Of a stretch of 64,000 nt of DNA, positions 44,044 to 57,690 are shown one piece after another. The first letter of the stretch is position 1. Every line of letters begins with the position of its first letter. Position numbers and translations under genes: made by a program. Origin of the DNA: Melastoma dodecandrum (taxonomy: Eukaryota > Streptophyta > Magnoliopsida > Myrtales > Melastomataceae); assembly GCA_029817715.1 (NCBI GenBank), contig JARUPY010000607.1, positions 5,332,001-5,396,000 on the forward strand. Direction: 5' to 3'. The notes under the pieces were generated by a model, which made no database searches, was not told the DNA's origin, and saw only the letters and a list, made by a program, of their open reading frames with translations.

Positions 44044-47000
44044 GTCCAGATGACTAAAATATCGTTTGAGCTGGATGGTCATAGATGTTGAAGCATCTTG
44101 CAGCAGGGGTGAAAGCAAAAGCTTCCTTATGACGAGTGGGACACAACAGTTGGTGGCTTAAGTTATGGGTTGGGGCACCTTGACAAAAGGAGATGAAGCT
44201 TTCAGTTATATGAGGTAGGTTTTGGATGTGCCTGAAATTTAGGACAAAAAAGCTGGCAAATTAACCTCTGTATAAATCTCTCTCCTTATTTTTTTTTTCT
44301 ATCCACACGTTCCACCAATCCCGATGCAAAATGAGGAGGGAGGGAGACATTCATGGCCAATCCCATCTCCTCCACGAGAAATTCCTGCATTAAGAAAGTG
44401 TATGTTTGGTACATTCAAAAGGACTCTCTGAATGGTGGTTTGTCTCATTATTTATTTGCAAGGAGGGGTGGGTGTTAGGAAGGCAGTCAACATCGGATTG
44501 CACATGGGTTTTTAAGATTTTTGGTGGGACAGTGACAGACAGCTCGACCAAGAAAAACTAGGACAATCCCCCTTAATTACTACTCTGACTGGAATCACAA
44601 ATATGCAAAGCAAGCATGCATGCAGATACATCGAACAAAATCCACAGCACAATGTGGAACAGTTGCCTGCTTAGTGATAGGATGCGAATTGACATTCCAG
44701 CTAATGGTTTCTGCTCCTCTCTCTTTTCTTTTCCTTTATCTTATTATTATTATTATTATTACAAGAACGAACGATCTGATCCGGTTGTGGGGGGAATTGG
44801 GCCCACTTTGACGTCGAAGAAGTAGGCCCAGGTGGTCTAACTCCGCTGAGGCCCATCATCCTCCTGTCCCTTGGGCCCACCTCACCTCCATCCGTCCTCC
44901 GAAATTTATTATCATTATCATTATTAATATTATTATTATTATCACCGTCGCCATTTTGCGAGCCCATGATATAAAATAAAATAAAATAAATAACTTGTAC
45001 TTTTAACTTGTCAATATGTGTCTCTTGGGGTTATCGAGATTCCATAGAAAGAAAGAAAGAAAAAAATAAAGAGAGAAAATGAAGAAACCTTTTTATATGC
45101 AGCAACTGTTGGAGTTGGATCTAGTCACGAAGGAGGGTAGGGAGAATTATATAAACGAAAACGGAGTCGTTGGTGTGAAGTGTATTATTATATTTCATTC
45201 AACCACCCATGATAAATTTGTCCGATCGATATTTCAATGATACCAATACCACCACCACAACACATGATAGATATGATATTACCCCCACCTTCTCCTCTAA
45301 GTTTCCCATGGAAAAGATTATTATAAATTAAGACGACAACATCGAATCCATTAAATCTAATAATTAAGATGATTAAGGCATCTCATTCTCAATAAGGATT
45401 ATTTTCTTTTCTATTAGTAATGATGGGATGGGGGGGAGAGGGATGACTTCTTCTTAAGCATTTTTTTACATAGCTGTGCTTGCTTCTTCAATTATGAAAT
45501 GTCGTCAGCCCAAAGCGAGAAAAAAAAAGAACAGGAAGGAAACTACAATTCAAAAGGGTCTGAGTTCGACGGTGTGATACTGGACGACGAGGAATAGATA
45601 ATTTCAATACCGAAACGATGCGAGACGCCATTAAAGGTGCGGAATGGGATAAGGAGAAAAGGATAAGTTGAGGTTTAACCTCCACGGATACAGAAACATC
45701 ACCGTAAAAGATGAATTCGGATAAACTCTTTTGTATTGTGGATACAGATACACCACCATGAACAAGACGAGGGTGATGCACAACGCGGGGGATACAGATA
45801 CACCACCATCGGTTGATACACTCAACTCAATTTGCACTTGAAATCCACCAAATGAATAACGAGATTGAAGGAGAATCCACTCACTTCAGATAGAAGACAA
45901 AAGTCTAACAAAGGAGTTTTTCAATTCAAGATCACCTGCAATCCTTACATTGGGTGCCCTTTTTACCAAAAGAAAACCATAAATGTAAGACAATGAACTT
46001 AAAATGATGCATGCAAGGCCAGATTCATGGATGAACCGTAAATGACTTATTGGGAATGAAATAAACATAAATGTAGGCGCGTGAATGAGTAGATGCATGA
46101 AAGGAGGAAGAGAAATCGATTCAGCTTCTCCGAGACTCTTCGGCGTCATGACTCGTCAGCTTTGAATCTTAAAGTCATCGCCTAGAATGAGTGTCGCTTG
46201 AATGATCGTCGCTGAGTAGGTTGCATCGCCTTATTTTTGTCGCTAGATGTTATCGCTCAATACTCTCGTCGCTCGATCAGTCGCTGACGAGCAAAGTGAC
46301 TTATCTTTCGATGGGCGATGACAGGGGTGTGGGTGAGTTGTCGACCGTCTTTGTATCACAGTCCTACTTTAAAAGGCAAAGGCCCGCCCCCGACCCCTTG
46401 ACTCTCTCATCCCGGGGAAATCGACGTCCTCCGTTTGCTTTTCTGTCTACGTTCAAAAGGTCTCGACCTGAATCTTCTAAATCACAGAGTTTCGTGACGT
46501 GGACGTGTGCTTAAACACAATTTACTTGTCGTTGGCTTAAACGTTACTACTAGCTACCCTAATCGAAACTTAGAGTCCCCAAGTACTATGAAAATCCAAG
46601 CGATCGGATGTAATGTAATCACTTCTTTCTTTACCATCTTTGCAGAAGAACTTGGTCGAGAATTTTCCTCCAATTAATCGGGGAATTCTTAAGTAGGGCC
46701 CTCTAATAACAATAATGCATGCACCATGCCAAAATAAATCATTAAAAAAAAATCGAAACCTCCTCCCACGTGGGAAGACAAGTAATGTCAGCAAATCAGG
46801 GGAAATTGCAAAAACAAAATAATTTAAAAAAATATTATTGCTTGATTCATGCATTCTGTCGTAGGGTGTCACGCCTCCACAATTACGTTATAAAAATATT
46901 TACCCACTCGACGACACGTTTGTCGTGTAACTCAAATCATTTTGTATCCACGATTGATTTAATTTCGAAATGTTTACCTTATATTATTAGAAAACTATCC

Positions 47001-50000
47001 ATCTTTTTGCCTTCTCTTTGCGAGTCTTGGTTTAATGAACTGGTAATCATTTTGTTTCGCTCTTGTCAATGATTAATAATGATTTATATCGTGTCGTCCC
47101 CCCTAACATAACCTATTTCACTCAGAAAAACAAATATTTACCTGGACTTTTGTTGATATTAATTGAGGATTCGTTTCATTGAATTTGTGCAGTATGGCTC
47201 AAAGAGGGAGGATTGGATTATACTATACTACAAACAAACACGTAAAACGAAAATGAGATAAAAGTTCCCCACCCCCTGATGGCTATCTTTTAATTAGTCA
47301 CGATATTTTGGAGTGCAATTTGCCGAAATGGAGGCCATTTTTTTACTATTGCAAAATCAATTCCCAAAGTAAAAAAAGAATCTTCTTTATCTCCCAAGGA
47401 AGAAAAATACTTGGATGGTAAAATATAAATGGGGTGGGTGGTGTGGCGTGGAGATTTGGGTCGATTGATTGATTTGATTTGATTTGACTCAACCACACAC
47501 CCGCTTTCAATTCAATTAGTGAGCACTAAGAAAAAGGGGGTGTCCCCACGATTAGGAAGACTTTTGTCTTAAAATATTAATGTCGTGGGTCATATCATTT
47601 GTTTGTTTGTTTAACTAGGGGGAAGATGAAATAATGGATCCCGCTCTTGGGGATGGTGTTATTATATCAATTGAATCGGGTTTTGATGGAGACACCCACT
47701 CTTTATCAACATCAACTCTTTTATTTAATGTCTTTTACTTGTTGGAGATATTCAGTGGAACTGGTTTGAGATAAATAAATAAAAAAGACATAGTGTGTTC
47801 TATTTCAAATTGGTTTAGGGTTGCATCCACAGTGAGAGAGGGAGGATGGCTGTTGACCTCTTCTCATATTCTTCTTCTTCTTCTTCTTCTTCTTCTTATC
47901 CTTACGAGATGTAATTCCTCATCGCCCATTTCAATCTAAAATATTCGACCAAAATAATCGTTACAGACTCAAAATACACATTTTTAATTGATATTTTCAA
48001 ATCCTTTAAGACCTCGTTTTTTTATCAATCCCGTTTGCCTTGAGGTTTTTTTTAATATGTGTCTATTAGAGTGATAAGTATAGTAAAATTATACTTTCGA
48101 AATAATTTTATGTATTTCGTGATTCCAATACTTATCAAAATAAGAAAAATTTACAATTCTCAAAAAATAATAAGTACAATTATCGATATACAATATTAAA
48201 TGCTCTTTAACGTATATATATATATATATATATCCCAAGAATTTTCAAATGATAAAAAAAAGAGAGAATCGATAAGGATGTATTCGGGACTCGATTATTC
48301 ATTGCCCCAAATAAATCCTAAAACGTTAACATAGGATAAAGGGTTCGGTCGGCTCGTCTTCGATTATTGGAGGAATAAAATCGCGACAAGATTAAGATTA
48401 AACAACAGGTACAAAATACCAACAATTAATCTAAAACAAGGTTATATTATTATTCATCCTTTTTCAGTGATTTTATTCCACCAAATAGTTTAGAAAACAA
48501 AAAGAATTAATCATGTTCAAGAACACTAGGAAAAGTAAGAGCATGCGATGTGCTTGTGTTTATTAATGTGGACGGACATCTTATTCTGATTAAGTCTAAG
48601 TCAAATCCCCAACACCTTGGAAAGACAATCAGAGAGGAGAGAATATCTCAGATAATGACACACTCTAAAACACTGATTAGTTTATTAATTTTGTTTTTGC
48701 CCCCCTCCCCCCTCCAAGTTCAGTGAATTGGGGACCCTCATCGATTCATAATCAGGTTTTTTTTTCTTGTTAATCAATTGCCTATCTCTATCTGTCTCTT
48801 CGTCAATCATTTGGGAAAATAATTGTCATATAAAAATGTATCGTGATGTGGGGGATCGAGGAGAAAACCTTAATTTTTTTTCACTTACATGTAAATTGAA
48901 AATCTTATTAAACATTTTTTTTAAAAAAATATTTGACATAAAACTCTAAATCTTGGACATGATTCTAACCAACTCGAATGGGGTTTAAGTGTTTTGTTTT
49001 TCCTTGTAAGGGAAGGGCGCGCAAGAGTCGTAAAGCTGTAAGTCAATAGTATTTTTTGTGATGTTCGTCCCAAGTACTAACTACTACTACTACTACTACC
49101 TGACTAGTTACTCTCCTATAACTAGTATTTGGAATGAAGTATTGTAATCAAGACGACCTGAAACAGACGTGTTGAATATTTTATGTGGTGGTAGGAGGTT
49201 TAGGACAAGGTTGAAGTAAAACCGTTAATTAATTTATATGAGGTTTGGTTTTGTGTATAAAAAAAAAAAAGCCGATTTCCGATTTACACCATTAAAACTC
49301 GTATGGAGTAGCAAAAACAGTCGTTGAATGATCCCATGAGTTTTGGACATGCGAAGCGGAGATTAGAGATTTCCCTTGGATTTCCTGCCATTTTGATGAA
49401 TTTCTAGTTGTCTCGTACAATCTTGGAAATATTTCTTGAAATAAAGTAGTAAATTTCAAAATTCGTCAATCTCGAAATTTGACTTTATAAGTATGACTTT
49501 GTTCTTTGAGGAAATCAGACTTTATATGTTTGAGTTGGATTTTATATGTTTGAGTCGAACTTTATAAGTTTCAAAGGCTTTGTAGGAACTCACAAATTTT
49601 GGAATTATAAATTCGGACTTATAAAATCCGACTTTTCTAAGGAGTTAAACTTTGACTTATAAAGTCCAATTCTAAAATATTATATGACAAATTTCGAAAA
49701 TATTCACCATATTTTGAAAAATATTTTCCAAAAATCACAAAGTCCAATGGAAAAGTGATAAATTTGTAATATGAAAAAATGTACGAGACTCCACCATTGG
49801 AGTCATGCCTTTGCCTTTTTGCTCAATTTCTTTCTTTCTTTTTTTTTTCCGTTTGTAATTTTAACGCGGAGATAATACAGTTGACATATTTTTTTTTTTA
49901 TTGGATTCAATTGATCTCATTGCAACAATTGCCCGATTCCGTTTGTGCCACATATGCCTGAGGAAGGGATTGGTGAAAATTAGTGTTTTGTTTAACTTTT

Positions 50001-51041
50001 TAGGGTTAGCAACGAGTTTAATATATCAAAAAAATCCAAAATGAAGTCTTTGTTTTAACCCAAGAGAGTTTATGCTACTCTTCATGTATATCAATGTTTG
50101 GTGCTGCTATAAAGACACTCCGCCCATCTTCACGATAATTGAACGATGTCTAATTTATTGAGTAATTTGCCTTCTCCATGTATAGATGTTATGTAGTCTT
50201 CACTATTCACATGGACAAATGTGAAACAAGTGAGGGTATGTGAACAAGAAATGCGATAGTTCTACAATTTCTTGTATGTACAGGTCTTGCAAGTAAAATT
50301 TTCTTTTTACCATGATCTTGATAAACCATAACTACATGAAAATGTCTTGCTTTCAGGGTTCCTCTATTCAAACGCTTCATACAAAATCTAGTGAACTTTT
50401 ACTCCAGATACCCAAAAAATGATCTTGCACCATGGATTAAAAGAGTTATAACTCTAATTTAAATTTGTCTGTCACGTTTTAAATTGCCTCGACATAGCAA
50501 GATGCCCATTACTTTATTTCCATTTTCTCAAAGAAGTCTATTGCCCAAGGCAAAAGATTGCAACATACGACAGAAAAATGCGAATGCACTTTAACTTCAT
50601 ATATTTCCCGATCGCAATGACAAGCCTTCGTTTATAAATTGCACTCTGGAAAAGGGTATGGAAAATTGATTGCAACATGACAAATGCAAAATCTCCTCTG
50701 AACAAACATTATTGCATTAACGGCGTCTTGAATACATAAAAGCCTATCTAAAAAGAAATAAACGCTTTGCCTTTCTTCACCAACTATGTAACGTTTCGAG
50801 AACCAATCTAGTGATTCAATGCTTTTTTTTTTTATTACTGATAATGTCAAAAGGCAAGATGCATATGACATCAACATCAAACGTAATTAATAACTTATAC
50901 TTGTATTTACCAAAAAAAATAATACCATGAATGCTAATAATAGGGTGACATTGCCTAAAAGCATTAAGGTTGGGATTGAAACACCAAAACACTCTTTGAA
51001 ATAGAAACTCGAAATCCCAACAATGATATTACACCTACTAG
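44044..51041. other. Long AT-rich intergenic region without recognisable genes
   Basis: About 7 kb in which no frame resembles a known protein. It contains simple repeats: (ATT)n near 44741–44760 and 44920–44942, (CTT)n near 47873–47897, and (TA)n near 48211–48232. A small cluster of about three diverged copies of a GATACAGATACACCACCAT-type unit lies at about 45690–45815. 46120–46500 has repeated GTCGCT words and CG-richer LTR-like character, but no termini could be fixed. 49440–49690 is rich in short ACTTTATAAGT-type words in both orientations. Confidence 0.6.
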
Positions 51042-51425
51042 TGTTGAATACGTGAGCAAAGTTTATGTGTTTGAGCTACGCAATGTCTTTATCTTACATT
51101 AATCTCTTTTAATGTGTTGTTTATTGAGAGGAGTACAATCTAGACTCGACTACAGAAGGTGTCCTAATACACTTAATCTATCACATATGAAATATGACCT
51201 TATTAAATACATTCATTACCAATAATGTTCATGCATCCATCTTCAATGAGGGTTAATGAATCTTCATTCCTTAAATGATTAACCTTCTTTGATACTCTTA
51301 GGTATCACGTTTTACACTTTTCAACAACCCCCCTTAAAATGTGATCTTCAAGAAGTATTTGAAAGTCTCGAACTTATCCGAAGACGCCGTCTTAGTAAGA
51401 ATATCCGCCTATTTTATCATGAATA
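51042..51425 (-). mobile_element. 3' end of a Ty1/copia retrotransposon
   Basis: On the minus strand the C terminus of a copia RNase H/pol (ADILTKTASSDKFETFKYFL, stop) at about 51410–51337 is followed by a purine tract (AAGGGGGG). A 285-bp LTR then runs from 51326 to 51042 with matching ends TGTTGAA...TTCAACA and an AATAAA near its middle. The rest of the element is missing upstream, where the gypsy element at 51612 begins about 185 bp away. It is a truncated remnant. Confidence 0.7.
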
Positions 51426-51611
51426 TCGATGAACTCTAGAGGACTCCTCCTTTAAAAATAACGTAGAGGTTTTGATGAATATTTTCTTATGATGCAATGA
51501 ATTCAGGTTGGGTGACCCTAACTCTATAAATTATAACGAGTTAATAACACTGAATCGTGAATTTTAAAAATGTTGGGGAATTTTTTTATTTTATCAAACG
51601 ACCATAGTAAC

Positions 51612-52827
51612 TGTTGACATGCGACTAACGTGCAAGCTATCTTGGGCCTAATTCTAACAAAGCCCACAAAAGCCCACAGCCGAGACAAACATATCAGGCT
51701 TGCACCTATGGGAGGAAATCTACAAAGGCAGAATAGTAACCTTATAATCAAGGGCCTGCGCCTGGGACACGAAGTCTACAGGCTTACGCCTGAGACACAA
51801 AGTCTACAGGGTTGTGCCTGCGACATGAAGTTTACAGGCTTGCGACTGGGACACGAAGTCTGCAGGCTTGCGCCTATAGAGGATATTAAGACTATAGGCC
51901 TGCGCCTGTAAGAGACACGTGTAAAAGGAAAACGGTTCCACGGCCCCGAGATAATTGGGACTTGTTACCCACGCATAACACTAGCACACGTCTTAAAGAT
52001 AATCAATTAAACCCGAAGTCATAGGAGCTGATCCACGATCAAATAAATGAGAATCAGTTAATTTCGAGATTCTTGGGGTAAGTTGAGTCTAGAAAATCTT
52101 TAGAAGGTCGTAACAGACCGAGTATAAAAGGAGGAGATCTTCCTTAGAGAAGATCACGATCAAAATAACCAACAGAAGCTTATCTTGCTTGTCACCCCTT
52201 AGCGTAGTTGTTAGGATTCTCCGACCTGGGCGAGACCCTTAAGGTTTCATTGGTCTTCACTTCCACCATCAGAGTAAGCAACCGTAGCTCTGATAACAAA
52301 CCTTCCGCCATCACCTCCACCATCAGAGTGATCAACCGTAGCGCTGATAACAAACCTTCCGCCTTCACCTCCACCATCAGAGTGAACAACCGTAGCTCTG
52401 ATAACAACCCTCCGCCTTCACTTCCACCATCAGAGTGAGCAACCGTAGCTCTGGTAACAGCTCTCCGCCTTCGACTCTTCTGCAGGGTAGATCACCGCAG
52501 CCTTGGCACCCACGTCCGTCTCAGCACTCGACCGTACCCAGTCCACCAAGCCCAACAGCTAAGTTCTGCCACCCGAGGAGCGCAAGTCTGTAGCGTTCCA
52601 CCATCAAGTCTACTACAACGCTCCAAGTCTGTGGAGCACTGTAGCTAGTCTACGTCTTTACCACAGTCCTTGTTTTGCTTTTATGGCTGTAAGCGTTCTT
52701 TACTTCTTGTAAAAAACTGTTTACATTCAATCAAATTCTTCAATTACTTACTGGCGACCACATCTATAAAATCCCTGTGAGTCTTATTGCCAAATATTTC
52801 CGACGTGATCCGTTTCCTACGAGTACA
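51612..52827 (+). repeat. 5' LTR of the gypsy element
   Basis: 1,216 bp, TGTTGACATG...GTACA. It carries two internal tandem arrays. One is about 28-bp units (GCTTGCGCCTGGGACACGAA type, 51747–51890), with two more units than in the 3' LTR. The other is about 60-bp units (CCACCATCAGAGTGAGCAAC type) at about 52255–52460. A putative TATA (GTATAAAAGG) is near 52120. Confidence 0.92.
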
Positions 52828-52873
52828 CGTTTTTGGCAACCACAGTGGGAGTCGTGAAACTTAAAGTTTTCAG

Positions 52874-54316
52874 ATGGGAAAGAACACCCAGAGCGGACTA
52901 ATTCGTGATCCTCCTCCCCCTCCATTAGATGGAGATGAACAGAATCCACCGGCCAACTTGAATGACGAGAACACGGCTCTAAGAAGTCAAGAGACCGGGA
53001 ATCAATCCGATTCCGGAGGTCATACTCCTTCTGAGTTCATTTCCAGAATCGAATTCCACAAAGAATTCAACGATATGAGGAATCTTGGACCGACATATCA
53101 CTGGACTGCAAGACAACATGGCTCAGATTTTGGAGCAGCTCAATGCTTTGAGTAGGCCAAGCGCTGCGACGAAACTAAGCACCCCCGTAGACAGGGACAA
53201 TTCCTTCATGGGAGACGCTCGGCGCATAGAGAGGCGCAACGTATCATTTCAGGAAGATGAGCCTTGGGGTGGTACTAACCACGTGCTACAGAAGTCGGTA
53301 GCAGGGACCGAATGTCCCCATCAAGGCCTACGACCTCCCGATCTCCTACCTGGAGAGCGAATGCGGTGTACGCAATGAATCCTGCAGACGAGGAAGTAGA
53401 GGTTTAGGACGAGACGAACAGGTACGCGAGTGCCATACCCCCTCGTCGACCTGGTAAAGAACCTGTTGAGGAGATTCCTCCAGGAGAAACTCCCATAGTG
53501 GGAAATTTACCACGGGCAGAGAGCTTCTACACTAATGTCTCAGTGAACCCTCTGCCACCACGAGTAACCCCGAGGGTGCCGTATCCTCCAGATAAAGTGG
53601 GATACGTCCGAGAGCAGTTCGAACCCGTTCCTCCACCACCACCGAATCTAAGGGAGACGATCGCTCAGGTTTTGGAGCAGATGGTACTTGGAGCAGTTAG
53701 GCAAGAGGACCCTGGTTTATACAGGAGTCCCTACCCTGCCTATATTGACAGAGAATATCTTCTTCCCAGGGGGTACAAGGTACCTGACTTTACCCGTTTT
53801 TCGGGGGAAGATGAGATGACGCCCGTAGAGCATATAACTCGGTTCATTCATCAGGCAGGGGATGCTGCAGTAAACGATTTTTGGAAGCTAAAGCTCTTCC
53901 CGAACTCTCTCACAGGAGATGCCTTTACATGGTATGCAAGTCTACCTCCTGGATCAGTGACAACATGGGTAGAGATACAATCTTCTTTTATGAAGGCATT
54001 CGCACGGTTAGACACGCCTATGTCAATCTTTGAGGTAATGCGACTTAAGCAAGCCGCCGGAGAACATCCAGGGAAGTTCCTTATGCGCCTGCGAAAAGCG
54101 CTACTGTGCTGTAGACCTGCGATTCCTGAAAGGGATCAGCTGATGATCGCATTAAACGCGTTGTCTATGCCTTTCAAGAAAAAGCTGCAGGGAGAAAGGT
54201 TTAATGACCTGTATGACTTGGCCAGAAGGGCAACAGAGTACCATCAGTTACTGATGGAAGAAGCGCAGGCTAAGCATGCCTTTCAGCTCGAAACTTTTGA
54301 GGTGGACGGTTTGTGA
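52874..54316 (+). pseudogene. Gag of the gypsy element (frame-broken)
   Basis: It starts MGKNTQSGLIRD at 52874. The frame shifts near 53100 and a stop occurs near 53405, before a long open part at 53498–54316. That part contains the retrotransposon gag core: VPDFTRFSGEDEMTPVEHIT, LFPNSLTGDAFTWYASLP, MRLKQAAGEHPGKFLMRLRK. A further frame follows (54276–54704, then 54742–55905) with FKWHGSFTHTTRDC and WHMDDTHTTDRC zinc-binding-like segments. It would form the particle, but the broken frame makes it inactive unless supplied in trans. Confidence 0.8.
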
Positions 54317-55652
54317 ACCCCTCGCAAGGAAAAACTCCAAAGCCAAAGCATCCCAAAAGTCCAATGAAGAAAGAAAGTATTCGTTCGACGTAGGCAAGGC
54401 GTATGCGATTTTCGATTGGCTCATCCAACGGAAGCGAATTAAACTTAAACCGAGTCATACAGTTCCCCAGACAGAAAGGGAAAAGACCAGAAATTATTTC
54501 AAATGGCATGGGTCATTTACACATACGACCAGAGATTGCTTGTCATTCAGGAATATAATTCAGGACCTTATAGAGTTCAAGGAATTATGTTTCCCTGAGG
54601 TCGACGAAGTGATAATAGTCGATGACAGACCTTTTGATGATGAAATAGCTATTCATATGTTCGATGTTGCTGATGTAAACATCAATTTCATGAAACTAAT
54701 ATAGATCATTATTCCCTGCAAGACGTAATTTCATCGAGACTTTGGTGGCGAATGCACTTTTTCGCCGAATGGCTGATAAATGTGTAGTCACCTGTCCGGT
54801 CAAGGAAGTTGGGCCTAGCTTTTGCTGCTGGCATATGGATGACACGCACACCACCGATCGATGCAATACTTTCAGGAAGTATCTCCAGAACAATCAGAGC
54901 GATACTTGGTACGATCTGACCTCGCTTGAAGAAGTAGCTATGGGAGTAGTGCCCTCAGGTTCGCGAAGCGCTTCCAACAACTCCCAGAGGGGATTTAAAA
55001 GCCCTCTAAGCGCAGAGCGTAGACCCGCAAACCGAGGAGGAAGAGGTGGTCCACATGGCCGAGGCCGAGCGCCTGAGACACAGCCACGTGCGCCCGAGCG
55101 CCCCAGGCGACATCTGGAGTTTAATGGCTCCTCATCCCAGCAAGGTGCTAAATCTGGGCTAGAAGGGACTGGCCATTCCGATGAGTCTCGCCCTGGAAAC
55201 ATAGAAGCAGATAATTCTAGAAGAGCCCAGAGGCCTGAGCGGATACAAGAAAGGATGAACAAGCCAAGACAGGGAATGCCTAAGGTAGACATCCAGGCAA
55301 TCCGGACAGGCCCACCAATAGCTCAGTTTTTGGAAGCAAAGATGCTCTGTCAGAAATGCAAGCTCATAGCTCAAAACAAAATCCTGATTATTCAGCTCTG
55401 CACTTCCTGCTGCGTCGACTACTTCATCAAGCTTGTAGACTTGTCCTCAAATGGAGAAATCGTGGTCAAACCCGCGCGCTCTACAGCTACAGGTACTTGT
55501 GAAACTAACAACACTAGCTCGGAATTGCAGCAGCTCCCCACACGAGCAGTAGTGGGATACGACCCATCTGTTGGCGACTATGTGGAGGTACGTCAAATCC
55601 TCCTTGGTTCTAAGAGATCAAGGGTGATTAAAGCAGTTAACCCTTCGAAATA

Positions 55653-56828
55653 TTGGCAGAAGGCAATGGGCAAGACCACTTTGCCTCCAAGGGCACGCAA
55701 GAGGAGGGACAGACGTCTAAGTCACGTCGCCAAAAGGCCCAGGCCTACCCTTTTAGGAGCAACCCACCGGCTAGAGCACCTGCGAATGGAGTTAACGCCG
55801 AGACAGAGCGCATTGAGTCTACGGACCATTCAGAAGAGCCTGGCTCAAGTTTTGACTATACCCCACTCCGGAGCGAGATCCCAAGTGATGTCGACGGGGA
55901 GATGAGGCAAGTCGTGAGCTGCAATGCCCTTACCCTGCCTGTAGACTTCGCTTGTAAGCAGGACACAAGGACTATAGTAGGTAAAGTGCCTTTTCCTTGC
56001 TCTCCAGTTTACCCAGCAGGCTTTCCATTAAATTGGTTAGAAAAGCCATCTGACAGCATGAAACAACACATGCATTCATTATACATAACTGCTACCTTTG
56101 ACGGTACTGTAGTAAGTCGAGTACTTGTAGACAACGGAGCGACTATAAACGTGCTCCCTCTATCCAAGTTTAAATTGCTTGGATATAAGCGTTGTGACTT
56201 GGTTAAAACTAATGTCGCAGTGAATGGTTTTAATGGCAGGAAATCTGAATGCCTAGGGGTTTTCTCGATGCACCTTGAAGTAGGTCGCCAGGAAAGGGAA
56301 ACTGCCTTCTTCGTGATAGACATAATTCTCACTTTTAATGCACTATTGGGCCGTGACTGGCTCCATAAAGCTGCTGCTATCCCTTCTACGTTGCATAGAA
56401 AGTTGTTGCTTTGGGTTGACTCTGAAATTGAAATTATCAAGGCTGATGAATATTCCTATTGTGACAAGGGTATCTTGTATGCAGAAACAAGCAATACTAT
56501 TAAGGATTTCACACTAGACCAACGCTATAAGCTTGGCGACCCTACGGTAGGGCCCCTTGGCGAGCCGTCCGGAAAGTTCGATTACGTCGTAGACTACGGG
56601 ACATCATCGCACCCCAAGCCAGATAAAGGACCGATCGTTCCAACTGGATGGAGAGATGAGCTGTCTGCTCAAGATATAGAGGAGGTTCTCCAAGAAGTTA
56701 ACTCCGGGGAGAACCCTGTGGCGTCTGACAAGCCAAAAGAAGAAGGAGTAGCGAGAGACCAGCACAATGGTACTACGGAGTTGGAGCCCGATAGACTCCT
56801 CAAGGAAGGTACTTATGGACCAGAATGA
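55653..56828 (+). CDS. Aspartic protease region of the gypsy pol
   Basis: An open frame of 391 residues containing a retropepsin fold: LVDNGATINVLPLSKFKLLG (about 56127–56185) and FFVIDIILTFNALLGRDWLH (about 56309–56368). The active-site triad is DNG instead of DSG or DTG, as seen in many plant gypsy elements. It overlaps the RT frame by about 60 bp in another phase. It is element-encoded, not a host gene. Confidence 0.75.
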   Translation: MAEGNGQDHFASKGTQEEGQTSKSRRQKAQAYPFRSNPPARAPANGVNAETERIESTDHSEEPGSSFDYTPLRSEIPSDVDGEMRQVVSCNALTLPVDFACKQDTRTIVGKVPFPCSPVYPAGFPLNWLEKPSDSMKQHMHSLYITATFDGTVVSRVLVDNGATINVLPLSKFKLLGYKRCDLVKTNVAVNGFNGRKSECLGVFSMHLEVGRQERETAFFVIDIILTFNALLGRDWLHKAAAIPSTLHRKLLLWVDSEIEIIKADEYSYCDKGILYAETSNTIKDFTLDQRYKLGDPTVGPLGEPSGKFDYVVDYGTSSHPKPDKGPIVPTGWRDELSAQDIEEVLQEVNSGENPVASDKPKEEGVARDQHNGTTELEPDRLLKEGTYGPE

Positions 56829-57690
56829 GAGAGTAACCGAAGCAGTCGCCGATGTCCTTCAACGACTTCAAGTCTACCAAGGAAATCGCTACTGTAGTCA
56901 ACCCGTCTCTTGGTTTTCAATAAACTCAGAAGCGCTTAGAGCGCCTAATGCTTATAATAAGCCCGCATCCACTGACTTAGGCGGTTCAGAGGAACGAAAG
57001 TCTTTGATGACACCATGCGACCCATTGGTCAGCATTAACCTAGAAAGTGAGTCATCTCCTAGATTTCTTTTCATCAGTTCCTCTATAAATAAAGAACTTT
57101 TTAATGCGATTAGGGGAGTACTTGAGGAATTCAAAGACTGTTTCGCCTGGGATTACACTAAGATGCCAGGATTAGACCGTAGACTTGTAGAACACACTCT
57201 TCCTATTAAAATGGATTTTAAGCCAGTGCAGCAAACGCCTAGGCACATGACTATCGAAGTTACACAGTTAGTCTTTGAAGAAGTTAAAAAACTTTTTCGG
57301 GCAAGTTATATCAGGACATCGCACTATACAGAATGGATCTCTAGTATAGTTCATGTTCTTAAAAAGAATGGTAAAATCAGAGTCTGTATAGATTTTAGAG
57401 ATCTTAATCGCGCTACCCCAAAAGATGAATACCCTATGCCTATTGCAGACGATCTTGTAGACAAGACAGCAGGGCACCAGATTATGTCATTTATGGATGG
57501 GTTTTCTGGGTACAATCAAATCTTCATCGCAGAAGAAGACATACACAAAACGGCATTCAGATGTCCCTTAGGGATTTTCGAGTGGGTAGTAATGCCATTC
57601 GGGTTGAAGAATGCTGGCGCTACTTATCAGCGAGACAATAGAAGTCTACATCGATGATATAGTAGTTAAGTCGACGACAGGAAAACCTTA
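56767..57690 (+). pseudogene. Truncated gypsy reverse transcriptase
   Basis: RT blocks are present up to the palm: VLKKNGKIRVCIDFRDLNRA, IMSFMDGFSGYNQIFIAEED and EWVVMPFGLKNAGATYQR (to about 57630). A short deletion and frame change brings in EVYIDDIVVKS at about 57640–57675, followed by a stop. The thumb, RNase H and integrase are absent. The protein cannot be active. Confidence 0.85.

Noticed and set aside
46221..46514. 97-codon plus ORF in CG-richer DNA
   Set aside because: No homology signal and no splice context; possibly LTR-like DNA but no termini or duplication found.
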